A DNA stretch of 46,351 nt, from the NCBI GenBank assembly GCA_947567625.1, contig CANONN010000027.1, positions 1-46,351 on the forward strand, written 5' to 3'. This DNA is from an uncultured Roseburia sp. (GTDB lineage Bacteria; Bacillota; Clostridia; Lachnospirales; Lachnospiraceae). Shown one piece after another: positions 39,809-46,351 of the stretch. The notes below the pieces were generated by a model, which saw only the letters and a program-made list of their open reading frames with translations, did no database searches and was not told where the DNA came from. The translations under genes were made by a program, and so were the position numbers. Within the stretch, counting starts at the first letter, position 1. Each line of letters starts with the position of its first letter.

Positions 39809-40690
39809 CTATGCTTCACAGTTGCCGCAGCCGCCGTGGTGCGTATCGCCCTCGGTCAGCGCCAGCATCGCTCTTCCCTCTTCCGTCTTATACTGCGCCT
39901 GTCTCTTCATCGCCTGGTCAAAATCCACCAGATGCCCGTCAAATTCCGGCCCGTCCACACAGGCAAACTTCACTTCGTTTCCTACCATCAGACGGCAGGC
40001 GCCACACATCCCCGTTCCGTCCACCATGATCGGATTCATGGAGACAATCGTGGGAATTCCCAGCTCTTTGGTCAGCTTGCAGACAAATTTCATCATAATC
40101 ATCGGCCCGATCGCCACGCAGTGATCATAGCGGACTCCCTGGTCATACAATGCCTGAAGCTGATTCGTACCCATACCGTGGAAACCGTATGAACCGTCGT
40201 CTGTCGTCACATAGAGGTTCGCGGCAACTTTGCGCATCTCCTCCACCAGAATCAGCAGGTCTTTTGTCTTTGAGCCCATGATCACGTCACAGTCCACACC
40301 GTGCTCGTGCAGCCATTTTACCTGCGGATACACCGGCGCCGTGCCCACGCCCCCGGCGATAAACACGATCTTTTTTTTCTTGAGTTCTTCGATATCCTTA
40401 TGTACGAAGTCAGAGGGACAGCCGAGCGGTCCCACAAAATCGGCAAAGGCATCTCCAACGTTTAAATCGATCATGCGCTGCGTCGACGCTCCCACACTCT
40501 GAAACACGATGGTGATCGTGCCCTGCGCGCGGTCGTAATCGCAGATCGTCAGCGGAATACGCTCCCCGATCTCGTCGATTTTTACGATCACAAACTGTCC
40601 CGGCTCGCAGTACTGCGCTACGCGGGGCGCCTTGACATCCATAAGAAAAATCTTATCTGCCAGCTTTTCCTTTTTCACGATTGGATACAT
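39809..40690 (-). CDS. nfnA: NfnA, FAD/[2Fe-2S] subunit of NADH-dependent ferredoxin:NADP oxidoreductase
   Basis: A 293-residue ferredoxin-reductase-like protein. The FAD segment is IPLTICDYD, the NAD segment is IVFIAGGVGTAPVYPQVKWL, and the C-terminal [2Fe-2S] site is GTGMCGACRLMVGNEVKFACVDGPEFDGH. The same architecture occurs in the small subunit of sulfide dehydrogenase and PyrK-like proteins, but the following NfnB-like gene makes NfnA the best call. The C-terminus HHGGCGNCEA adds two cysteines. GAGGAGG-type site precedes the ATG. Confidence 0.85.
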   Translation of the reverse strand: MYPIVKKEKLADKIFLMDVKAPRVAQYCEPGQFVIVKIDEIGERIPLTICDYDRAQGTITIVFQSVGASTQRMIDLNVGDAFADFVGPLGCPSDFVHKDIEELKKKKIVFIAGGVGTAPVYPQVKWLHEHGVDCDVIMGSKTKDLLILVEEMRKVAANLYVTTDDGSYGFHGMGTNQLQALYDQGVRYDHCVAIGPMIMMKFVCKLTKELGIPTIVSMNPIMVDGTGMCGACRLMVGNEVKFACVDGPEFDGHLVDFDQAMKRQAQYKTEEGRAMLALTEGDTHHGGCGNCEA

Positions 40691-40780
40691 ATGTCTTCCT
40701 CCTCTATCTTACTTCTGTCATCCGCCGTAAGACCTAAAATGACAAAATTACCGACATTTTTACATACTTTATTATAATAA

Positions 40781-40813
40781 AGGAAAAGACATCAAATTTC
40801 AATGTCTTTTCCT
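40781..40813 (-). terminator. Terminator of the TrpXYZ-type ABC importer operon
   Basis: Perfect 12-bp stem AGGAAAAGACAT/ATGTCTTTTCCT with a 9-base loop, 26 bp after the ATPase gene stop on the minus strand, followed by TTATTATAATAAAG. Confidence 0.8.
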
Positions 40814-40838
40814 CTTGTACTGCAAAAAAAGCAAACTG

Positions 40839-41651
40839 TTATTTTTGCGCCTTGGAAAACAAGATTCTGTCATTATCGAGCTGTTTTCCCGCCTGTTTTG
40901 CAAATTGCTCCAGCAAATCGTCCACCGTCATGTCCGCCCTCTGCTCTCCCCGAACGTCAAAGACAATCGTTCCGGCGTCCATCATCAGCGTCCTGTTTCC
41001 CAGCTCCAACGCCTGATGCATGTTGTGCGTCACCATCAGGCAGGTGATTTTTCGCTCCGCCACGATATCTTTTGTCAGCTTTAACACTTTTTCGGCCGTC
41101 GCCGGGTCTAACGCCGCCGTGTGCTCGTCGAGTAGCAGGATTTTCGGCGTCACCATGGTGGCCATCAACAGTGTGAGCGCCTGCCGCTGTCCACCCGAGA
41201 GCAGCCCGACCGGCTGTCTCATTCTGTCCTCAAGCCCCATATCAAGCAGCGCCAGATTTTCCCGAAATTTCTTTTTGTCGGCCGCATTGATTCTGCTGAA
41301 AAAGGCATGGCTCGATGTTTTCGCGCGCAGATAGGCGAGCGCCATATTCTCCTCGATGGTCATATGCGGCGCCGTGCCCTTTAGCGGGTCCTGAAACAGA
41401 TGACCGATCGTCTTGCTGCGCAGATATTCTTTTTTATAGGTAATGTCCTCCCCGTCTAAAACAATCAAGCCCCGGTCAATGTAAAACGCACCGGTGATGG
41501 CGTTAAACAGGGTGGATTTCCCGGCGCCGTTGCTTCCCACGATCGTCGCGAAATCGCCGGCCGCCAGTTCCAGATTCAATCCCTTGAGCGCACACTTTTC
41601 ATTGACCGTGCCGGGATGGAATGTTTTGGTGATGTTCTTCATAATCAGCAT
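40839..41651 (-). CDS. ABC importer ATP-binding protein, TrpXYZ type
   Basis: A 270-residue ATPase: Walker A GSNGAGKST, Q-loop FQDP, signature LLSGGQRQALTLLMA, Walker B ILLLDEHTAALD and switch His in MVTHNMHQ. The DEHTAALDP and the KTIGHLFQDPLKGTAPHMTIEENMALA segments are typical of the family working with TrpX-like binding proteins. It overlaps the permease gene by seven bases. The importer's substrate is judged from the binding protein. Confidence 0.88.
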   Translation of the reverse strand: MLIMKNITKTFHPGTVNEKCALKGLNLELAAGDFATIVGSNGAGKSTLFNAITGAFYIDRGLIVLDGEDITYKKEYLRSKTIGHLFQDPLKGTAPHMTIEENMALAYLRAKTSSHAFFSRINAADKKKFRENLALLDMGLEDRMRQPVGLLSGGQRQALTLLMATMVTPKILLLDEHTAALDPATAEKVLKLTKDIVAERKITCLMVTHNMHQALELGNRTLMMDAGTIVFDVRGEQRADMTVDDLLEQFAKQAGKQLDNDRILFSKAQK

Positions 41652-42619
41652 GACCGACCGCCTCCGTCCTCTGTTGACTGCTCTGTGTTCATCTCACTTA
41701 AGTACACCTGATTCTGCGCCCTCGCGGCCTTTCTCTGCCGCACAAAGACAGCCTGGCGCTTAAGGTAAGGCAGCGCAATCGCGATCGCCACGATTAAGGC
41801 CGAAACCAGCTTTAAACACTCCGCCGGGACGTTTAAGCGCAGCGCGATGGCGACGATAAAGCGGTACAGGCAGCTTCCCAAGACCACGCCGGCCACACGC
41901 TTTAACATACTGCCCCTGCCGATGATCGACTCGCCGATAATCAGACTGGCTAAGGCAATGGTCACCATGCCGGTACCCAGATTGATATCACAGGACTTCT
42001 GATACTGCGCCAGAATACCGCCGGAGAGCGCCGTCATGGCGTTAGCCACGCAAAGGCCGATCGTGACCATCAGGCCGGTGTTGATACTGCTCGCCCGCAC
42101 CATATCCGGGTTATCGCCGGTGGCGCGAATGGAAAGCCCGATTCTGGTGTTCAAAAACAGGGACAGTAACAAGCCGACCGCCGCCACGATCAAAATCACG
42201 ACAATGAGCTTATACCAGGTGCCGCCGATATGCTCTTTGGCCCATGTAAACATGGTATCGCTGGCAAAAAGATTGATATTGGAGGCAAACCCCATGGCGG
42301 CGATATTGATCGTGTAGAGCCCGGTATTGACAATAATTCCCGCAAGAATTGATTCAATGCCAAGCTTTGTCTGCAAGAATGACGTCACAAACCCGGAGCA
42401 GACCCCGGCAGCCATGGCCGCAAACAGCGCCAGAATCGGATGCCCCGCTAACGTCACGGCCGCGCAGACCGCACAGCCCAGCGTAAAGCAGCCGTCCGTG
42501 GACAGATCTGCAATGTTGAGCAGTGAAAACGAAACAAAGAGTGCCAATGCCACCAGCGCATAGATACATCCCAGTTCGAGCGCGCTCTGGACAATGGAAA
42601 GTGTTATGATTGATCCCAT
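41645..42619 (-). CDS. ABC importer permease, TrpXYZ type
   Basis: A 324-residue integral membrane protein of the branched-chain/BPD_transp_2 kind with about nine hydrophobic helices. SLLNIADLSTDGCFTLG near the N-terminus, SIRATGDNPDMVRASSINTGLM and NAMTALSGGILAQYQKSCDINLGTGMVTIALASLIIGE in the middle are family blocks, the last including the ATPase-coupling loop. The cytoplasmic tail is basic then acidic. It is the second gene of the operon. Confidence 0.9.
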   Translation of the reverse strand: MGSIITLSIVQSALELGCIYALVALALFVSFSLLNIADLSTDGCFTLGCAVCAAVTLAGHPILALFAAMAAGVCSGFVTSFLQTKLGIESILAGIIVNTGLYTINIAAMGFASNINLFASDTMFTWAKEHIGGTWYKLIVVILIVAAVGLLLSLFLNTRIGLSIRATGDNPDMVRASSINTGLMVTIGLCVANAMTALSGGILAQYQKSCDINLGTGMVTIALASLIIGESIIGRGSMLKRVAGVVLGSCLYRFIVAIALRLNVPAECLKLVSALIVAIAIALPYLKRQAVFVRQRKAARAQNQVYLSEMNTEQSTEDGGGRSC

Positions 42620-42658
42620 ATAATCTTCCTTTTTTGCTGTCTATACACAGCCCGTATC

Positions 42659-43696
42659 TTATTCAAACTCCTCCGCGGTCGTTACCTCCACCAGGTCAGA
42701 GCCAAATTCCTTTAATACCGTATAGTCGAGACCAAGCGCTGCCGCCGTCTCGGTATTTACCGTGATAATGCCGTCCGAGAGCGTCTGCACCGCCGTCTCG
42801 CCGGGCTTTGCGCCGTTGACTAATATATCGACCGCCATGTCGGCCGTCGCGGTGCCAAGGTTGGTGTAATTGACGCCGTAGCCCAAAAAGGCGCCGTTGA
42901 GCGCGAATGAATCCGCTCCGGTATAGTGCGGAATCCCCGCGTCCGTAAACTTCTCGAAAATCGCAAGCTCCGCCGTCATAATCGTGTTATCCTGCGGGGT
43001 AAAGACGGCGTCCACGCCCTCCGCCACCAGCGCATCCGCAGCAGCGGATACCTCCGCGGTCGTCGTACCCGTCTTCTCTACATAGGCAAGACCGTTCGCC
43101 TCGCAGTAGCTGATGGCGTCCGCGATCGAGGCCGTGGAGGAAGGCTGGCTCTTATCGTACAGTAAACCGATCTTCTTTGCCTGCGGGTTTGCCGTCACAA
43201 TCAGATTCATGATCGCCGGCGTGTCAATCGCATCGGATGTACCGGTGATATTGGCCCCGGGCGCATCGTTGCTGGCCACAAGCCCCGCTCCCACAGGGTC
43301 TGAGACAGCGGAAAAGACAACCGGAATCTGGTTATCCTCCGTAGCCGCCTGCATAATCATCGCCGCCGGCGTCGCAATCGGGATAATGACATCCACCTTT
43401 TCCGCCACCAGATCTGCCGCAATCTGGTTTAATGTGGAGGAATCCGCCTGGCCGTTATGGGTGTACCCGGCAAAATCAAACGTCACGCCAAGCTCCTCTC
43501 CCTTGGCGGAAAGCTCCGCCTCGATCGCCGCCTCGATTTGATTGAGCGAAGCGTCATCCACATACTGCACAATCCCCACCTTATACGTCGTTTTGTCGCC
43601 GTCCGCAGTGTCCTCCTTGGCGCCGCAGCCGCCAAGCATCACTGCCGCCATCGCCGCAGTCAATAAAAGTGCCGTTAATTTCTTTTTCATAATCAT
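42659..43696 (-). CDS. ABC importer substrate-binding lipoprotein, TrpX-like
   Basis: A 345-residue lipoprotein: signal peptide KKKLTALLLTAAMAAVMLGGC with lipobox LGGC, then an ABC_sub_bind (TrpX-family) domain recognised by KVGIVQYVDDASLNQIEAAIEAEL, IPIATPAAMIMQ, VVFSAVSDPVGAGL, ITGTSDAIDTP, GLLYDKSQPSS and FTPQDNTIMTA. The family imports tryptophan or other aromatic amino acids in some Firmicutes, but members with other substrates exist. The ATG at 43696 follows AAAGGA by six bases; ATG at 43690 is the alternative. No T-box leader is present in the 108-bp upstream space. A CCTGCA/TGCAGG hairpin lies at about 43716-43731. Confidence 0.88.
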   Translation of the reverse strand: MIMKKKLTALLLTAAMAAVMLGGCGAKEDTADGDKTTYKVGIVQYVDDASLNQIEAAIEAELSAKGEELGVTFDFAGYTHNGQADSSTLNQIAADLVAEKVDVIIPIATPAAMIMQAATEDNQIPVVFSAVSDPVGAGLVASNDAPGANITGTSDAIDTPAIMNLIVTANPQAKKIGLLYDKSQPSSTASIADAISYCEANGLAYVEKTGTTTAEVSAAADALVAEGVDAVFTPQDNTIMTAELAIFEKFTDAGIPHYTGADSFALNGAFLGYGVNYTNLGTATADMAVDILVNGAKPGETAVQTLSDGIITVNTETAAALGLDYTVLKEFGSDLVEVTTAEEFE

Positions 43697-43804
43697 CACA
43701 ATTCCTTTCTGTCTCCTGCAAATGTGCAGGAAAATAAATCTTCGTTCACCAGTTCGCCACACTATCTTGTATGAAATTGTATCCTTTTCTGGCCTTTATC
43801 AGGA

Positions 43805-44746
43805 TTAAGAAAAGTACACCAGTTCGTCCTCCGGTTTCTCCGCCGCTTCGATCGATACCGGATAGAGCACCGGCCCTTTGCCTTTGTATTCCTTGGCAAA
43901 TTCCAGGCGCACCTCCGCGGTGATCTTAATCCACGACTTATGGGGAAGCTCTTCCTCCTTATCATACTTGCATTTAAACCCGATAAAGGTAATGTCATCG
44001 ACACAGCAGGTCATAGCGAACCGCCCCGGCACAAAGATGCCTTTTTTCAACTTATCAGGATTATACACCAGCGCCAAAAAGCTGACCTTTTTGCCGACAT
44101 AATTTTTAGGGTTTTCCATACAGTCCATATACCAGATGCCATAATCCGCATCGGTTATCAAAAGGTCATCCCCCGAAATGTCAAACGGCAGTTCCTCCGG
44201 CCTCTCATCGATCGTGCCGTCCGCGCGCTCATAGACAATCTGGGCTTTGCGGTTCTGCGCCTTGATGTTGCGCCGGATTTTGCCCTTGTCGGTGCCGTCG
44301 TCACAGCGATTGACGATCACCACATCCGCCTCAAACAGTTGTTCCATGATCAACGTGCGCATATTGGCGAGGTACATGTCAAACGTGGTGGCATCCACGG
44401 TGGCAAGCGCCTGGACAAGAATCCATCCCTTCGGCAGCGACGTCTCCATAATCGCATCCATGCCCCACGTCCCGTTATATTCGATAAACACCTGATCGGG
44501 CAGGTAGTCAGCCGCAGCCTGCTTTAACAGATCCGCCGTCAGATCTTCTTCGTTTTCCACCATCAAAAGCTCGGCGCCGGCTTCCTTTAGCTCCGCCTCA
44601 CTGTACTCTGTTTCACCGTCCTCACAGCAGATGATCAGTGTCTTTCCCTGTTGGGAAAATCCCTGGTCAAGAAGCGTGTCTTTAATCAGACTGGTCTTTC
44701 CGCTGTCCATAAATCCGGTAAAAAGATATACGGGTATCTCCTGCAT
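43805..44746 (-). CDS. G3E (CobW-type) GTPase with C-terminal OB-like domain
   Basis: A 313-residue GTPase of the COG0523 type. The P-loop is TGFMDSGKTSLI instead of the usual GFLGAGKTT. LMVENEED, FIEYNGTWGMDAIME and VIVNRCDDGTDK (the NKxD-like base recognition) follow. No CxCC zinc motif is present. The last 110 residues (KKVSFLALVYNPDKLKKGIFVPGRFAMTCCVDDITFIGFKCKY) look like the C-terminal domain of TIGR03943/YcgQ-type proteins, which accompany YcgR-like permeases. GGAGG lies five bases before the ATG, and the gene is 55 bp downstream of the other G3E GTPase. Metal allocation, probably zinc, is the inferred role. Confidence 0.8.
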   Translation of the reverse strand: MQEIPVYLFTGFMDSGKTSLIKDTLLDQGFSQQGKTLIICCEDGETEYSEAELKEAGAELLMVENEEDLTADLLKQAAADYLPDQVFIEYNGTWGMDAIMETSLPKGWILVQALATVDATTFDMYLANMRTLIMEQLFEADVVIVNRCDDGTDKGKIRRNIKAQNRKAQIVYERADGTIDERPEELPFDISGDDLLITDADYGIWYMDCMENPKNYVGKKVSFLALVYNPDKLKKGIFVPGRFAMTCCVDDITFIGFKCKYDKEEELPHKSWIKITAEVRLEFAKEYKGKGPVLYPVSIEAAEKPEDELVYFS

Positions 44747-44764
44747 ATATACCTCCAATCCAAC

Positions 44765-44783
44765 GTGCCGCCGCAGGCGGCAC
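44765..44783 (-). repeat. GCCGCC/GGCGGC leader hairpin, variant copy
   Basis: GTGCCGCC-gca-GGCGGCAC, an 8-bp stem, 18 bp upstream of the start codon at 44746 and between the two G3E GTPase genes. It is related to the GCCGC/GCGGC leader hairpins at 3575, 27000 and 46185 but without the GGAA-N-AGAGG flank. Confidence 0.6.
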
Positions 44784-44801
44784 ATACAATACTCAGAAAT
44801 T

Positions 44802-46169
44802 TTACGCGATTCCAAACAACTCTTCTAATCTGTGCTCGTCGATATCCGTTCCGATGACGCACAGACGCCCGGTATAATCCGGCTCTCCCTCGCGCAGCTC
44901 GTATTCTCCGGGAACCATGTCAAAATAAATCCACGAGCCGTTTACATCCTCCACCATGCCTTTGGCGCGCAGAATCGTGCCGTAATCGTCGGATTCGCAG
45001 AATGTCTTTAAGATATCCTCGATCTGCCCGCGCTCAAACTTGTGCGGCGTCTCTTTGCCCCAGCTGGTAAACACATCATCCGCGTGGTGATGATGGTGTT
45101 CGTGATCGTGACAGCCGCAGGTGCAGTTCTCGCCGTGTTCATGGTGGTGCTCATGCTCTTCATGGCCGTGCTCATGTGCTTCGTCATGCCCGTGCTCTCC
45201 ATGATGCTCGTGCTCTTCATGGCCGTGCTCGTGCTCTTCGTCATGACCGTGCTCTCCATGGCCGTGCTCATGCTCTTCGTGGCTATGCTCATGCTCGTGC
45301 CCTTCATGGCCATGCTCATGCCTTTCGTCATGCTCATGCCCTCCATGGCCGTGCTCGTGCCCTTCGTGGCTATGCTCATGCTCGTGTTCTCCATGCTCAT
45401 GCCCTTCATGGCTATGCTCATGCTCGTGTTCTCCGTGCTCTTCATGGCCATGCTCGTGCCCTTCTTCCCCGTGGCCGTGTTCATGCTCCTCATGCGCATG
45501 GTGATGCTCATGCGCGTGAAGCTCCGCCTCTTCTTTGGCATGCTGCTCTGCCATCAGTTTCATCTCCAGAGAGTCCTGCCCCTCCACAACTTTTAGAATC
45601 TGTTCGCCCTTGATCTCCTCCCAAGGGGTCGTGATGATGGCGGCCTTGCCGTTTAACGCCTGAATCTGTTTGACGCAGAGCTCTAACTGCTCCGGCGTCG
45701 CTTTCTGCGAACGGCTCAAAACGACGGTCGTCGCGTATGCAATCTGGTTGTTAAAAAATTCGCCAAACGCCTTCATCTGTTTGCCGGCTTTCAGCGCGTT
45801 CACCACCGTAATCAGACCGTTTAACTTTACGTCCTCCTCTTTCTCCACATCAATGACGGACTTCATGACGTCGGAGAGCTTGCCCACGCCCGACGGCTCG
45901 ATCAAAATGCGGTCAGGATGGAACTTGCCAATGACTTCATGCAGATTCTTTCCAAAATCGCCTACCAGCGAACAGCAGATACAGCCGGAATTCATCTCCG
46001 TAATCTCAATGCCCGCATCTTTTAAGAAACCGCCGTCAATTCCCACTTCTCCGAACTCGTTTTCGATCAGGACAATTTTTTCTCCCTGAAAGACTTCTTC
46101 GATCATTTTCTTAATAAATGTAGTTTTCCCTGCTCCCAAAAAACCGGAGATAATATCAATTTTCGTCAT
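44802..46169 (-). CDS. G3E (CobW-type) GTPase with long His-rich metal-binding insert
   Basis: A 455-residue metallochaperone-like GTPase. Walker A is SGFLGAGKTTFIKK, then VLIENEFGEVGIDGG, the metal motif GCICCS, DRILIEPSGVGK and VVLSRSQKA. Between about residues 217 and 365 lies an insert of about 145 residues made almost wholly of His, Glu, Gly and Asp in H-E-H-G-H-type repeats, ending in CTCGCHDHEHHHHH. The CobW C-terminal domain follows (TPHKFERGQIEDILKTF...WIYFDMVPGEYEL). It probably binds several zinc, nickel or cobalt ions and loads metalloproteins. The start at 46169 is set by GAGGGAG; the leader hairpin at 46185-46198 precedes it. Confidence 0.9.
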   Translation of the reverse strand: MTKIDIISGFLGAGKTTFIKKMIEEVFQGEKIVLIENEFGEVGIDGGFLKDAGIEITEMNSGCICCSLVGDFGKNLHEVIGKFHPDRILIEPSGVGKLSDVMKSVIDVEKEEDVKLNGLITVVNALKAGKQMKAFGEFFNNQIAYATTVVLSRSQKATPEQLELCVKQIQALNGKAAIITTPWEEIKGEQILKVVEGQDSLEMKLMAEQHAKEEAELHAHEHHHAHEEHEHGHGEEGHEHGHEEHGEHEHEHSHEGHEHGEHEHEHSHEGHEHGHGGHEHDERHEHGHEGHEHEHSHEEHEHGHGEHGHDEEHEHGHEEHEHHGEHGHDEAHEHGHEEHEHHHEHGENCTCGCHDHEHHHHHADDVFTSWGKETPHKFERGQIEDILKTFCESDDYGTILRAKGMVEDVNGSWIYFDMVPGEYELREGEPDYTGRLCVIGTDIDEHRLEELFGIA

Positions 46170-46184
46170 ACTCCCTCTCATTCC

Positions 46185-46198
46185 GCCGCACAAGCGGC
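46185..46198 (-). repeat. GCCGC/GCGGC leader hairpin, copy 3
   Basis: GCCGC-ttgt-GCGGC on the minus strand followed by GGAATGAGAGG and the start at 46169. Nearly identical, flanks included, to the copy at 27000-27013. Confidence 0.75.
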
Positions 46199-46320
46199 AT
46201 TTTAATCCATGACATGTTCTGCGCCGTCTCCCCGCAACGCACAAATATTTTTGCCAATTATCTATTGTACTCCTAAATCATTCGTTTTGCAAATAGTCTT
46301 TTACTTGTATCACTGTTACT

Positions 46321-46351
46321 GTAACTATTCAGCCTTCGGCTTCATAGTTAC
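46321..46351. repeat. 31-bp palindromic repeat, copy 5
   Basis: GTAACTAT and ATAGTTAC arms around AGCCTTCGGCT, ending at the last base of the window. It lies upstream of the His-rich GTPase gene. Whether it is part of a longer element like the one at 1-117 cannot be told because the window stops here. Confidence 0.88.

Noticed and set aside
43697-43804. Possible T-box before the TrpX-like binding protein gene
   Set aside because: The 108-bp space has one short CCTGCA/TGCAGG hairpin but no T-box sequence and not enough room for the specifier domain.
45042-45596. Long open frames on the plus strand opposite the His-rich insert (hydrophobic Met/Val/Leu-rich protein)
   Set aside because: They are the antisense reading of the GAG/CAT/GGC-type codons of the His-rich repeat, with no ribosome binding site and no family resemblance.

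Overview
The window looks like a chromosomal stretch of an endospore-forming member of the Clostridia, most likely Lachnospiraceae. Pointers are the gene content (cotJ spore-coat genes, the NiaR-controlled nadABC operon, NfnAB, fruRKA with HPr, a trigger-factor-like lipoprotein, DUF5716/DUF5717-type proteins), strong AAGGAGG-type ribosome binding sites, TTGACA/TATAAT promoters, and roughly balanced base composition. This placement is inferred from family knowledge, not from a database search.

Layout. 1-1440: a DUF4422-type glycosyltransferase gene enclosed by two inverted 117-bp repeats. 1470-5220: a LexA-boxed Y-family DNA polymerase, an HxlR regulator, and a macrodomain-sirtuin pair of the SirTM ADP-ribosylation type. 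5390-11680: a heterodimeric ABC exporter, then shikimate-pathway aroD and DAHP synthase in opposite directions. 11800-17530: a trigger-factor-like lipoprotein, a SEC-C protein, a tiny membrane protein, a HAD hydrolase, purA, a DegV protein and a Nudix hydrolase. 17650-21300: nadA-nadB-nadC-niaR behind a promoter overlapped by a likely NiaR operator. 21300-25610: the accessory-looking part, with a candidate small RNA, an AT-rich AAA ATPase plus TOPRIM-like gene pair (possible phage defence), a serine recombinase, and a cotJA-cotJB-cotJC operon whose cotJC breaks off after about 31 conserved residues next to the recombinase. 25800-32680: a four-gene operon of unknown function (large TPR-like protein, Hsp70/actin-like ATPase, TPR protein, membrane coiled-coil protein). 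32820-38050: an HisC/CobD-like aminotransferase and the fructose PTS operon fruR-fruK-fruA-HPr. 38400-46170: electron-bifurcating NfnAB, a TrpXYZ-type ABC importer, and two G3E (CobW-type) GTPases, one with a very long His-rich insert. The last stretch to 46351 ends in a palindromic repeat.

Three families of small structured DNA recur. A 31-bp palindrome beginning and ending GTAAC/GTTAC occurs five times plus one divergent copy. A GCCGC-loop-GCGGC hairpin sits just upstream of the ribosome binding site of four unrelated genes. Several long nested hairpins lie between genes.

The best candidates for something undescribed are the recombinase next to the broken cotJC (possible sporulation-gene-interrupting element or its scar), the Hsp70-like/TPR/coiled-coil operon, and the ATPase-TOPRIM pair. 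No tRNA, rRNA, CRISPR array or recognised riboswitch was seen.
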